Shown here: positions 53,672-63,224 of the stretch, in pieces
Numbering within the stretch: position 1 is the first letter of the stretch
How the letters are laid out: each line of letters begins with the position of its first letter
Assembly (NCBI RefSeq): GCF_041060425.1
Contig: NZ_JAULBC010000002.1
Location: forward strand, 806,001 to 870,000
DNA length: 64,000 bases
Reading direction: 5' to 3'
DNA from: Danxiaibacter flavus
GTDB lineage: Bacteria > Bacteroidota > Bacteroidia > Chitinophagales > Chitinophagaceae
Program-made: the position numbers and the translations under genes
Notes under the pieces: model-generated
What the model was told of the DNA's origin: nothing
The model's database searches: none
Seen by the model: only the letters and a program-made list of their open reading frames with translations

Positions 53672-56600
53672 TTAGAAGTTAAGAGATAATGTAGCTCCAT
53701 AAAAACGGGAAGGAGGAGCTGAGCTAAGACCGGTGATACCGATACCGTTGCTGTCGTTACCTGCTTCACTGTATTCAGGATCTGTATACACGTTTGATTT
53801 TGGCAGGAAGATCAACAGGTTACGTCCCTGAACACTGATCTTTGCAGATTTAATAAACTTAACGCTTCTAATAACAGTTGCGGGAAGATCATAAGAGATA
53901 GAAACTTCTCTTAATTTCCAGAATGCACCTGATGTAACATAGTTAGATGTAATAGACCTGTTTAAGTCGTTATCGCTCCAGAAGTCGTTACCATCCTGTA
54001 CAGTAAGTGTTGTATTCTTGATGTAGCTACCTGGTTTGTTTGGATCTTCATAAACTGAGTTAGGAACAACAAAACGTGTGCGGTTGAAGCCTACAGTTCT
54101 GATACCAGAACCTGACCAGTCAAATTCGCCACCGCCTCTGTTATATATCTGGTATCCACCACGGTACTCCATTAATGCAGTGAAATGGAAATTTTTGTAA
54201 CTAACATTCGCATCCAAACCTAAACGATGTTTAGCAACAGCATTGCCAAGCACTTTAATGGTTGGATCTTTCAGCGGGTTACCAGTTTTTCCGTCAACAA
54301 TGATATGGCCCTGAGGATCTCTTTTATAATCAAATCCCATGATCACAGGGAAGAATTGCTGTTCTACTGCGTAAGAACCGGTATTGTCGCCATAGGTAGC
54401 CAATGCAAGTCTTGGAAGGTCAGCACTGATGGAGTTTACTTTGTTATCCAGGTAAGTATAGTTACCACCGATTGTAACTTCCCAGTCACGAGTTCTTACC
54501 GGTGTACCATGTAAAGTAAGCTCAAGGCCCTGGCTTTGAGTCTGACCAGTATTTGTTCTCAATCCTGAGAAGCCGGTTGTGTTAGATACACCGGTTGTAA
54601 CTGTCTGGTCGTCTGTTTTAGTGCTATACCAGGTTACGCTTGATGTAATGCGATCTTTAAACATGTTCATTTCAAAACCAACTTCATATCCTTTTGTCAT
54701 CTCTGGTTTTAAAGAAGCTGAAACCAGCGTGTTGTTAACAGTAAAACCTGCACCGCTTGCATAAGGGAATCCGTTTGCCTGGCTAAAAGTTTGCTGCAAA
54801 TAGTATGCGCCAAAATCACCAGAATTACCCAGGTTAACCTGACCAACTTTAGACCAGCCACCTCTTAATTTCAGGTAATTGATTGTATTGCTTTCTTTAA
54901 GGAAAGGCAAGGCTTCGCTAGCTACGAAAGAAAGGTCAACTGAAGGATAGAAGAAAGATCTGTTTTCGGGAGCTAATGTAGAAACCCAGTCTTTACGACC
55001 TGTACCGTGTAAGAACAAGTAGTTTTTGTAGCCTAAACGTAAGTCACCATAAAAGCCCATCTGCCTTGCTTTATAGTTACCCTCACTAACAGTTGGTGTA
55101 CCTACAAGGTTACCAACATTGTACAAGTTTGGAACTACAAGTCCTGATGCACCTACACCAACAACTTTAGATTCGTCTTGACGCCATTGTCCGCCGCCTA
55201 CGAAGTTTACACTGAAATCGCCGAAGTTTTTACGAGCCTGTAAGAACAGGTCGCTCACCAGGTTTGTTATATAGCCGCTTCCGTCAGAAACAGAGGCAGG
55301 AATATTTGATTTAGAGCCACCGCTTGATTCAATAGCATACGGAGTATACTTAAACGCACCAACGGTTGCTTTAGAAGACCCGTTTCTTGTTGAAATACCT
55401 TGTCTTGCTACCAAATCCAGCCATTTGGTTGGAGAGTATCTTGCTTCAATATTTGCAATCAGGTAATCTTTCCTGTTTTTAATTCTATAGTTGTCAGCAG
55501 AGAAATATGGGTTCTGATACCATGGGTTGTAGAAACCGTTTGGATTAGAGAATTTATCATTGCGCCAGTCGCTGTAGCTTGTAAGCGGAACGTTAGCAGG
55601 AACGTTCAACATATTTGCATACATGCTTCCAGTCTGTGTTGTAATGTCATCTCTGTATTGAGTGTATGTTGTATTATAAGATACGTTTACTTTCTGACCG
55701 ATCTTTCTTGTACCGTTTACACGTAAAGTTGTGCGGTTTGATTTATCACCGGGAGTTGTTCCTTTAATAGCGGCATACTGACCGGAAACATAAAAGGAAG
55801 AAACATCATCGCCTGAAGACAATGCAAAGTCTGTCTGGTTGGTGAGACCTTTATTCCAAAAGTCTTTACGTGAATTGTTTGGAGCAAAAGGCACCATTAG
55901 CTGGCTTCCATCTTCCAATGGCAAACCAAGTGATACCTGGCTTCCATCAAAACGAGGACCGTAGCTTTGGTTTTCCAGGTTAGAGAAAGCAGTGTTGCCA
56001 TTTACGTCATATCCATAGCCAGCACCACCACCGCCAAATGAAGTTTGCAACTTAGGAAAATAAGCCACAGATTCGATTGTTGTTGTGTTAGACAATCTTA
56101 CTGTGTTAGAGCCTTTTCTTCCTTTTTTAGTGGTAATGATGATCGCACCGTTAGAAGCTTGAGAACCGTAAAGTGCAGCAGCACCAGCGCCCTGCAGGGT
56201 GTTTACACTTTCAAGATCTTCCGGGTTAAGGTTACCTAATACTTCGTTAGGCACAATTACGTTGTCTAATACAATCAATGCCTGGTTATTACCAGTTAAA
56301 GAACGCTGACCACGAAGAATGAGCCTATAGTTAGGATTAACACCTCCGCCGGTCGCGCTGATCTGTAAGCCGGCAACCTTACCTTGCAGGCCGCTCGCTA
56401 CGTTAAGCGCTTTACCTGTAGTAATGACATCGCCTTTTAACACTGTACCAGCAGTACCTTGCTCTCTACGCTTGGTCTTAAGACCACCCGCAGTAACGAT
56501 CACTTCATCCATTACGCTTTCAGAAGTTTCCATACTAATGGTCAGTGACTCTTCGTTCTTGACAAGCACTTCAGCAGTTTTAAAGCTAAGCGCAGAAATC

Positions 56601-56806
56601 ACCAACGTCTCGCCTTTTTTCACAGTAATGGTAAATACACCTGCGGCGTTAGTTACTGTACCTCTTGAGGTATTTTTGATAACCACTGATGCATTTTCTA
56701 CCGGAAGTCCGCTTTTGTCGGAGACCTTACCTGTAATTTTCGATTGGGCTAATGCAAGAAAAGAAGACAGCATTAGCAGCAGTAGCATGCTTGCAAATTT
56801 TCTCAT
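53672..56806 (-). CDS. SusC/RagA TonB-linked outer-membrane protein, operon 2
   Basis: A 1,044-residue transporter with signal MRKFASMLLLLMLSSFLALA, very close to that of SusC 1 (MRKIVSMLMLLMLCSILALA). A carboxypeptidase-regulatory-like domain (ITGKVSDKSGLPVENASVVI), plug (TAGGLKTKRREQGTAGTVLK, ESVNTLQGAGAAALYGSQAS) and barrel ending FYGATLSLNF are visible. It has no STN domain. An AT-rich leader (56820-56980) with long T and A runs precedes it. First gene of a SusC-SusD-DUF1735 operon. Confidence 0.95.
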   Translation of the reverse strand: MRKFASMLLLLMLSSFLALAQSKITGKVSDKSGLPVENASVVIKNTSRGTVTNAAGVFTITVKKGETLVISALSFKTAEVLVKNEESLTISMETSESVMDEVIVTAGGLKTKRREQGTAGTVLKGDVITTGKALNVASGLQGKVAGLQISATGGGVNPNYRLILRGQRSLTGNNQALIVLDNVIVPNEVLGNLNPEDLESVNTLQGAGAAALYGSQASNGAIIITTKKGRKGSNTVRLSNTTTIESVAYFPKLQTSFGGGGAGYGYDVNGNTAFSNLENQSYGPRFDGSQVSLGLPLEDGSQLMVPFAPNNSRKDFWNKGLTNQTDFALSSGDDVSSFYVSGQYAAIKGTTPGDKSNRTTLRVNGTRKIGQKVNVSYNTTYTQYRDDITTQTGSMYANMLNVPANVPLTSYSDWRNDKFSNPNGFYNPWYQNPYFSADNYRIKNRKDYLIANIEARYSPTKWLDLVARQGISTRNGSSKATVGAFKYTPYAIESSGGSKSNIPASVSDGSGYITNLVSDLFLQARKNFGDFSVNFVGGGQWRQDESKVVGVGASGLVVPNLYNVGNLVGTPTVSEGNYKARQMGFYGDLRLGYKNYLFLHGTGRKDWVSTLAPENRSFFYPSVDLSFVASEALPFLKESNTINYLKLRGGWSKVGQVNLGNSGDFGAYYLQQTFSQANGFPYASGAGFTVNNTLVSASLKPEMTKGYEVGFEMNMFKDRITSSVTWYSTKTDDQTVTTGVSNTTGFSGLRTNTGQTQSQGLELTLHGTPVRTRDWEVTIGGNYTYLDNKVNSISADLPRLALATYGDNTGSYAVEQQFFPVIMGFDYKRDPQGHIIVDGKTGNPLKDPTIKVLGNAVAKHRLGLDANVSYKNFHFTALMEYRGGYQIYNRGGGEFDWSGSGIRTVGFNRTRFVVPNSVYEDPNKPGSYIKNTTLTVQDGNDFWSDNDLNRSITSNYVTSGAFWKLREVSISYDLPATVIRSVKFIKSAKISVQGRNLLIFLPKSNVYTDPEYSEAGNDSNGIGITGLSSAPPSRFYGATLSLNF

Positions 56807-56985
56807 GTGAGTAGTTTGATTCTATAGGTTAAAATGGACTGATGAGTTGTTCATCGGGTCCGAATAAGGAGGCAATTTAGATATTTTTAACAAAAAAAGC
56901 TAAAACGGTTTATGTTTTTTTTAAAAAAATTAAAATTTTAAGGTCAGGCTTTATAAAATATTCATATTAATTAAAATCGCAAAAT

Positions 56986-57012
56986 AAAAAGACTGCTTTT
57001 CGGCAGTCTTTT
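56986..57012 (-). terminator. Terminator of SusC/SusD operon 3
   Basis: The stem AGACTGC/GCAGTCT with a short loop (minus strand: AAAAGACTGCCGAAAAGCAG then TCTTTTT) lies 22 bases after the SusD 3 stop. T-runs on both sides make it potentially bidirectional. Confidence 0.8.
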
Positions 57013-57033
57013 ATAAATAGTACATATAACAAT

Positions 57034-58470
57034 TTAGAATTTATCCCAGAATAATTTCACTTCAACTTTATCATCCCCTCCCATGGCTTTCACTGCTTCA
57101 TCATAATTTGTTGTATTTACATTTTGTTCTTTTACGGGATAATTAAAGCGATTGGGAAATCCTGACTGCGCTTTATCGGGAACAGCCATTTCCGGATAAT
57201 CCAATCTTCTTACATCAATCCAGGCATCATAGCCTCTATTGTACTCTGCAATCCATTTTTGCAAACCTATTTTTTGTTTCCATGTTCCCTGTGAAGTCGC
57301 GTATTTCACATTGGCAGAAGCGAGATAGGTTGTTGCATCTGCATCACTTCCATTCCAGTAAAGTATAGAGGCTCTTATCGCATTGTTATAATGATCTTCA
57401 GCAGTGCCACTCACGTTAAAGCCACGCTCTTTTGCTTCGGCCAATAAGAATTCTGTTTCGCTATAATCCAGCAGGTCGCCGGGGAATGTTGTTTCCAACA
57501 TTTGTTCACTTGGGGATGCATAAGCTGTAAAGCTGCTCTTTAAACCCGCAGGCGCACCAATATAAACGCCGTTGGCGTTAGGAACCAGGTACAAAGGAAT
57601 TCTCGGATCCACCAGCGTGTTTAATTTATCCATTAAAGTTTTGCATGCGATGAAATCATGTCTGCCACTTTGCACAAGATCAACCCAGATAGGATTTGTG
57701 TTGGGCGTGTTTCCCAAATATTGAAACGTGGCGTTGTCGCCGTTGGAAGTAAATACATTTGGTGCAGCTTGCTCAACAAGCGTTTTGGCCTTTGTAGGAT
57801 CACTATCCGCAATCACCATAGCCAATTTCAATTTCAGTGAGTTGGCAAACATTTTCCATTTATCAATGGAACCTCCATAGATAAGATCTGCATCTTCAAA
57901 GCCTGCATCTGTATTATCCAGCTGTGCTATGGCAGCGTCAAGCCTGGTCAGTAATGTATAATAAACAGTTTGCGCATCATCAAATTTTGGCTGAACAATG
58001 CTATCCACTTTCAATGCATCTGTATAAGGAATATTGCCAAAGGTATTCACCAACATAGAGAAGGCATACACTTCTGTAATGTCACACATAGCAGTTTCAT
58101 TCTTCTTAACGATATCAGATACTACCTGCGGGTCCTGCTGCGGTATAAGGGTTTTTGCTTTTTCCAGGTTGACGATAATATCCCTGTATATAATATTCCA
58201 CAACTGATCCGGCAATGATCTTGTTGTAAGATCGTAGTTTGCTTCATCGGTATAAGTAGTCTCTGTCCAGTATTGCACTATAAGCCGGAATATGTTGCGG
58301 TTAACACTTGAGCTGGTATGTATATCCGCAAGGTTCTTTTGTGCATTGCTGAATAAGGTTGCCGGCGGCACGTCTGTGTACAACTTCGGACCTTCATTTA
58401 AATTTTGAATATCCTTTTTGCAGGAAGCAAGCGCCGCGAAAACTGATAGTATAATGAGGATCTTTTTCAT
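57034..58470 (-). CDS. SusD-like lipoprotein, operon 3 (SusD-like_2 type)
   Basis: A 478-residue lipoprotein with signal MKKILIILSVFAALASCKKD and Cys at 17. Features include LYTDVPPATLFSNAQKNLAD, the TPR-like MLVNTFGNIPYTDALKVDSI, and LIYGGSIDKWKMFANSLKLK, aligned with the equivalent stretch of SusD 2. The C-terminal part has QKIGLQKWIAEYNRGYDAWI then DVRRLDYPEMAVPD, as in SusD 1. It is 58 bases downstream of SusC 3. Confidence 0.9.
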   Translation of the reverse strand: MKKILIILSVFAALASCKKDIQNLNEGPKLYTDVPPATLFSNAQKNLADIHTSSSVNRNIFRLIVQYWTETTYTDEANYDLTTRSLPDQLWNIIYRDIIVNLEKAKTLIPQQDPQVVSDIVKKNETAMCDITEVYAFSMLVNTFGNIPYTDALKVDSIVQPKFDDAQTVYYTLLTRLDAAIAQLDNTDAGFEDADLIYGGSIDKWKMFANSLKLKLAMVIADSDPTKAKTLVEQAAPNVFTSNGDNATFQYLGNTPNTNPIWVDLVQSGRHDFIACKTLMDKLNTLVDPRIPLYLVPNANGVYIGAPAGLKSSFTAYASPSEQMLETTFPGDLLDYSETEFLLAEAKERGFNVSGTAEDHYNNAIRASILYWNGSDADATTYLASANVKYATSQGTWKQKIGLQKWIAEYNRGYDAWIDVRRLDYPEMAVPDKAQSGFPNRFNYPVKEQNVNTTNYDEAVKAMGGDDKVEVKLFWDKF

Positions 58471-58528
58471 CCGAATAGAATTTAAGTTTTAAATACTGCT
58501 GATAGATGTTGTTTTCAATCAGCCATTA

Positions 58529-61500
58529 CTAAAATCTAAGTCTCAGGTTAATACCAACGCTTCTTGTTGTTGGATAAGCTCCTACCTGGAAGCCCTGCAG
58601 GTTGCCTGAGCTAATGCCTTCTTCTGGATCTGAATAAGGCAGATTTTTGTGAATGAGCCACAGGTTCCTTCCGATCAGGGAAAGATCAATTCCCTTAAAC
58701 GGGGCAATCTTATTCATAAATTTTTGCGGGAATGAATATGTTAGGGTAAGCTCTCTCAGTTTGACATAGCTTGCATCATACACAAAGGCTTTATCAGGAT
58801 TTAATTCATATCCATAAGCACCGGTGCTTCCACTTATATCTATTCTTGTTGCATTCGGCTTGCCATCTTCAGTTACTCCTTTATTAATAATTCCTCCACC
58901 ATTAGCAATTGTATTTCTAACGGGGCTGCCCTTATCGTTAAGACCTGCTGTTTCAGGATACAATCCTACATCCAGCCCATAATACATATCCAATGAAAAT
59001 ACATCGCCGCCATGTCTTGTATCAATCAAAAAGCTCAATGAAAAATCTTTGTATTTAAAACTGTTGTTAATACCGGCAATCCAGTCAGGATTAATATCAC
59101 CGATGTTTTTATTTTGAGTAGAAGTAATCTCGTAATAACCATCTCCGTCCACAACCTTTTCTCCATTCAGGTAGATAAAATCACTACCTCTTAAAATTCC
59201 ATAAGGCTGACCAACCTGCGCGTTCAGAGAAATGCCACCGGGGAATGAACCTAGTTGCAGGTTATCAATTCCATTGAGATCAAGTACTTTGTTCCTGTTT
59301 CTTGTCCAGTTAATATTGATGTTCCATGTAAAGTCGCGTGTTTTAACAGGTGTGCCATATAATGAAACTTCAAAGCCCTGGTTAAGAATCGCTCCCGCGT
59401 TGATGTATTTAAAATCATACCCCGTTGCATCAGATACAGGCGCAGCAACAATCTGGTTTACACTTTTTGCATGATAATAAGTAAAGTCAAAACCTAACCG
59501 GTTTTTAAAGAACGCCATTTCAATGCCACCTTCATAAGACTTGGTTCTTTCCGGTACAAGGTTCTGATTATTCTTTGTTGTTGCGTTGGCAGTTAATGGT
59601 TGCGTACCAAATGCAGGGTTCATTGTATAGTAATCCAGCAAACTCTGCGGAGGAGCGCTGTTACCTACTTCAGCATAATTCACTCTTGCCTTTCCGTAAG
59701 AAAGCCAGGGCGTGTTTTTAATCAACTTTGAAAAAACAAAACCCAGCGAGGCTGAGGGATAGAAATAAACATTATTTCCCGGAGAGAGTGTTGAGGCTTT
59801 ATCACGTCGTCCTGTAAGATCAAGGAACAACATGTCTTTATATCCAAAAGTTGCGCTACCAAATATGCCGTCTACACCTTCATCAATATATGCTTCAGTT
59901 GGAGCAACCATCGGATTTTTTGTGTTGGACAACGCATAGATATCCGGCACAACAAGTCCGCCGTTGGTTTCAGCAAAAATGGAACTGTTATTTGTTCTTC
60001 TTATGTTCAAGCCTGCTGTTCCCTTGAAGTTCAGGTCACGCGTGATGTCTGTATTAAAGTTGGCAAGCAGATCGTAGTTATACTCACTAAAAGTGTGGTT
60101 ATATCTTGAATAATAAGGCACTTCCAGGCTCCCCACTGCGATACGCTCTTCCTGTATCTCATCATAATAATCCAGTGTTACGCGGCCAAGTATATTGAGC
60201 CACTTTGCAACATTATAGTTCAGGCTAACATTACCAAAGTAGCGGGAGCGATTATCGTTTTCAAAATTTTTATACCGCACAAAGTATGGGTTGTTCCAGT
60301 AAATGGGCACGAGGCCATTTTTTTCATCGCTTGGATCGGCCCAGTTCCATGTTACATTTTTACCCTGCCTGTCATAAGCTTCTTTTTGTTCTTTTACATC
60401 GACATTTGTTTCCCACCACTCTCTGAAGTTCGTCATAAGATTGGTGGAGTGATCACCGCTATATCCTGTTCCATATCTGCCCAATCCTGAAATGTGTGAA
60501 TAATTTACGCCGGCAGTTGCAGTCAGCTTGTCGGTAATATTATAGGAAGCACCAAAGTTGATGATATCCTTTTTGATCTGGCTGTTAGGCAACACTCCCC
60601 GTTCATCTGTGCGTGTATAACCAAGTTTGTACCAGCCCTTATCGCCACCACCATCAATAGCTATGCTGTTATTGGTTGATGCAGGACTCACAAAGAATGT
60701 AGAAGGATTATTTGACGCTGCCAGCCATGGTCTTGCTTTGTGATAATAAGGAGAATTAACGTCAAATGCATCCCATTGATACACCATCAGGTTAGGATCA
60801 AATTTTGCACCCCATGAGGCATCTTCTGTTGTAGGCGTAACCAGGTCGGGCGTTCCGTCTCCGTTCACGTCAAAATAAAAAAAGTTGCCATCGGGAGAAT
60901 CGTAATAAGTTCCATAACCTGCCCCATATTGATTTTGATATTTGGGGAAAGTTGATTTGTCAACAGAACTTATTGTAACTCCTGAATTAATTGTAATGCC
61001 AAGCCCCTTCTTTCCTTTTTTGGTAGTAATCATTACTACTCCGTTTGCAGCGCGCGAACCGTACAATGCGGATGCCGCTGCTCCTTTAAGAACGTTTAGG
61101 GATTCAATATCATCCGGGTTAATATCAGCAACAGCATTACCATAATCATAGCCACCGCGACCAGTTGTCTGGTTGGCGTTGTCTGTTTTGTTGGCTTTGT
61201 TCATTTTGTTGGTGTTGGTATTATCTACAGGAACACCGTCAATTACAAACAACGCCTGGTTGTTTCCAAGCAATGATTTAAAACCACGCATTACCACGTT
61301 AGTGGATCCACCAAGCGAATTGTTCTGCCGGATCTCCAAACCGGCAACCTTTCCGCTTAAGCCTCCAACAAAATTGCTGCTACGGGTTTTGCTTACCTCG
61401 TCTCCGTTTACCTGCTGTGCGGCATATGGCAAGGAGTTACGGGTTCTTTTAATACCGAGAGCTGTAACAACCACTTCATTTACTACATTGTCCTGCGGAT

Positions 61501-61774
61501 TTAGGGTGACTGTATAAGAAGATTCAGTGCCAATCTTCACTTCAGTATTGGCAAAATTAAGGGCTGATATTACCAGTACATCGCCCTTTTTTGCAGTTAT
61601 TGTAAAACCGCCGTCTTGTGTTGTAGCGGTGCCGGTAGAAGTGCCTTTCAGCAGGATGGAAGCACCTTCTATAGGCTGCCCGTTTTTGTCAATTACTTTT
61701 CCATTAATTGCACTCTGTGCAAAGGTGTCGTGCATAACAAGCAATAACACCAGGAGTGTCAGCATTCGTCTCAT
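58529..61774 (-). CDS. SusC/RagA TonB-linked outer-membrane protein, operon 3
   Basis: A 1,081-residue transporter. Signal MRRMLTLLVLLLVMHDTFAQ leads into a carboxypeptidase-regulatory-like domain (INGKVIDKNGQPIEGASILL), plug (VVTALGIKRTRNSLPYAAQQ, ESLNVLKGAAASALYGSRAA) and barrel ending SVGINLRLRF. It has no STN domain. The plug contains a low-complexity stretch TNTNKMNKANKTDNANQTTG (about residues 185-205) absent from the other copies, probably a surface or periplasmic loop. It resembles SusC 1 more than SusC 2 in the plug. Confidence 0.95.
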   Translation of the reverse strand: MRRMLTLLVLLLVMHDTFAQSAINGKVIDKNGQPIEGASILLKGTSTGTATTQDGGFTITAKKGDVLVISALNFANTEVKIGTESSYTVTLNPQDNVVNEVVVTALGIKRTRNSLPYAAQQVNGDEVSKTRSSNFVGGLSGKVAGLEIRQNNSLGGSTNVVMRGFKSLLGNNQALFVIDGVPVDNTNTNKMNKANKTDNANQTTGRGGYDYGNAVADINPDDIESLNVLKGAAASALYGSRAANGVVMITTKKGKKGLGITINSGVTISSVDKSTFPKYQNQYGAGYGTYYDSPDGNFFYFDVNGDGTPDLVTPTTEDASWGAKFDPNLMVYQWDAFDVNSPYYHKARPWLAASNNPSTFFVSPASTNNSIAIDGGGDKGWYKLGYTRTDERGVLPNSQIKKDIINFGASYNITDKLTATAGVNYSHISGLGRYGTGYSGDHSTNLMTNFREWWETNVDVKEQKEAYDRQGKNVTWNWADPSDEKNGLVPIYWNNPYFVRYKNFENDNRSRYFGNVSLNYNVAKWLNILGRVTLDYYDEIQEERIAVGSLEVPYYSRYNHTFSEYNYDLLANFNTDITRDLNFKGTAGLNIRRTNNSSIFAETNGGLVVPDIYALSNTKNPMVAPTEAYIDEGVDGIFGSATFGYKDMLFLDLTGRRDKASTLSPGNNVYFYPSASLGFVFSKLIKNTPWLSYGKARVNYAEVGNSAPPQSLLDYYTMNPAFGTQPLTANATTKNNQNLVPERTKSYEGGIEMAFFKNRLGFDFTYYHAKSVNQIVAAPVSDATGYDFKYINAGAILNQGFEVSLYGTPVKTRDFTWNININWTRNRNKVLDLNGIDNLQLGSFPGGISLNAQVGQPYGILRGSDFIYLNGEKVVDGDGYYEITSTQNKNIGDINPDWIAGINNSFKYKDFSLSFLIDTRHGGDVFSLDMYYGLDVGLYPETAGLNDKGSPVRNTIANGGGIINKGVTEDGKPNATRIDISGSTGAYGYELNPDKAFVYDASYVKLRELTLTYSFPQKFMNKIAPFKGIDLSLIGRNLWLIHKNLPYSDPEEGISSGNLQGFQVGAYPTTRSVGINLRLRF

Positions 61775-61992
61775 GTTTGCATAGATTAGTTAAAGAATGA
61801 AGAATTGTTAAAAAAAATATAAAACATTTTTAATAAATCATAATTAAAATAGACGAATAGTCGATGTTTAAGCAGTAAATAAACAAACTCATACATTTCG
61901 AAAAATCATCATTCGAAACTTATTTATAACTGATTTTCAGCGAGAAACAAGGTTTAACAGCGCTTGCATTCGGAACATTACGTGGCAGGACT

Positions 61993-62000
61993 TATCTTTG
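61993..62000 (+). promoter_or_regulatory. -7 promoter box of folD (TATCTTTG)
   Basis: An exact TAnnTTTG match ends four bases before the folD ATG at 62005, predicting a transcript that starts at or next to the start codon. A TTG lies at 61964-61966, about 26 bases upstream, longer than the usual spacing. Confidence 0.55.
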
Positions 62001-62004
62001 CACA

Positions 62005-62880
62005 ATGCTAGTATTAGACGGAAAAATCGCCTCCAAATCGGTAATAGATTCATTAAAAACAGAAGTTGAAGCATTAAAAGCTCAGGGCAAAAGAGCCCCT
62101 CACCTTGCAGCAGTATTAGTTGGTAACAACGGCGCAAGTGAAACATATGTAGCAAGTAAAGTAAAGCACTGTGAAGAAATAGGCTTCGGCTCTACACTGA
62201 TCAGACTTTCAGATACTGTTACAGAAACAGAGCTGATAGCAACTATAGATGAGTTAAATAAGAATGCAGACATTGACGGTATACTGGTGCAGTTGCCGTT
62301 GCCTAAGCATATTGATGAGCAAAAGATCATTATGGCGATTGACCCCGCCAAAGACGTAGACGGGTTTCATCCCGTAAGCATTGGTAAGCTGGTTCAGGGG
62401 TTACAGACTTTTATCCCTGCAACTCCGTATGGCATTATGCTGATGCTCGAACATTTCAACATCTCTACAAAAGGAAAGCATGCTGTAGTTATTGGACGCA
62501 GCAATATCGTTGGCCGCCCAATGAGCATTTTGCTTAGCAGCAACAACGCTTTTGGTAATTGTACCGTAACTGTTTGCCATTCGCACACGCCCAATCTTAA
62601 AGAAATGTGCTTACAGGGTGATATAATTGTTGCAGCTTTAGGCAGACCAGAATTTGTGAAGGCTGACATGGTTAAAGATGGCGCAATTATTATAGACGTG
62701 GGTATTACAAGAGTTGAAGACAGCACTGCTAAAAGAGGTTATAGAATTAAAGGCGATGTCGCGTATAATGAGGTTGCAGAAAAAGCATCAGCAATTACTC
62801 CGGTGCCCGGCGGCGTTGGATTAATGACTATTGCAGGATTGATGAAGAACACGTTGCAGGCGTATAGAGAGAAGCTGTGA
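62005..62880 (+). CDS. folD: Bifunctional methylenetetrahydrofolate dehydrogenase/cyclohydrolase
   Basis: A 291-residue cytosolic enzyme that oxidises 5,10-methylene-THF to methenyl-THF with NADP and hydrolyses it to 10-formyl-THF. Motifs: YVASKVKHCEEIGFGS with the catalytic Lys, GILVQLPLPKHIDEQKI, PAKDVDGFHP, VVIGRSNIVGRPMSILL, NCTVTVCHSHT and the C-terminal ITPVPGGVGLMTIAGLMKNT. The stop codon is inside the repeat word AGCTGTGAGCTGTCAGCTAT. Confidence 0.97.
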   Translation: MLVLDGKIASKSVIDSLKTEVEALKAQGKRAPHLAAVLVGNNGASETYVASKVKHCEEIGFGSTLIRLSDTVTETELIATIDELNKNADIDGILVQLPLPKHIDEQKIIMAIDPAKDVDGFHPVSIGKLVQGLQTFIPATPYGIMLMLEHFNISTKGKHAVVIGRSNIVGRPMSILLSSNNAFGNCTVTVCHSHTPNLKEMCLQGDIIVAALGRPEFVKADMVKDGAIIIDVGITRVEDSTAKRGYRIKGDVAYNEVAEKASAITPVPGGVGLMTIAGLMKNTLQAYREKL

Positions 62881-63224
62881 GCTGTCAGCTATTAGCTATT
62901 AGCTTTGGGTTTCAGGTTTCAGGTTTGAGGTGTGAGGAATAACGTTTGAGGAGAATAAGGAAAATGTTGATATTCTTTCAAGGTGGATAATGACGGCGAA
63001 AGAGTGAGCTTTTAGAATTAAGGACTTCGTAAATCGTACTTCGTACTTGTTTTAAGAATGATTGTATAAAAATTTTGAAGCCGCACCTGAGTACTTCGTA
63101 AATCGTACTTCGTACTTATGAAAGCAACCTGATACCGAAAGCGCAGCAAGTCGCACTTGAACACACATCGTACCCGCCCGAACGTACCGTCGGTACGGGC
63201 AGGCATCTAACATCGTACATTGAA
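62876..63224. repeat. Word region with the inverted copy of the 41-bp palindrome
   Basis: In order: GAGCTGTCAGCTATTAGCTA (62879), TTTCAGGTTTCAGGTTTGAG (62912), TAAATCGTACTTCGTACTTG (63030), the same word again at 63091, and the 41-bp element (63165-63205) in the orientation opposite to 45613-45653. The order of families (AGCT, CAGGTTT, GAGGT) is that of the left half of the element at 25.4 kb. No gene is seen. Confidence 0.8.

Noticed and set aside
45613..63205. Composite transposon bounded by the 41-bp inverted copies
   Set aside because: The 17.5 kb between them holds ordinary thiolase, SusCD and folD genes, no transposase, and the element belongs to a wider REP-like family; simple dispersal is likelier.
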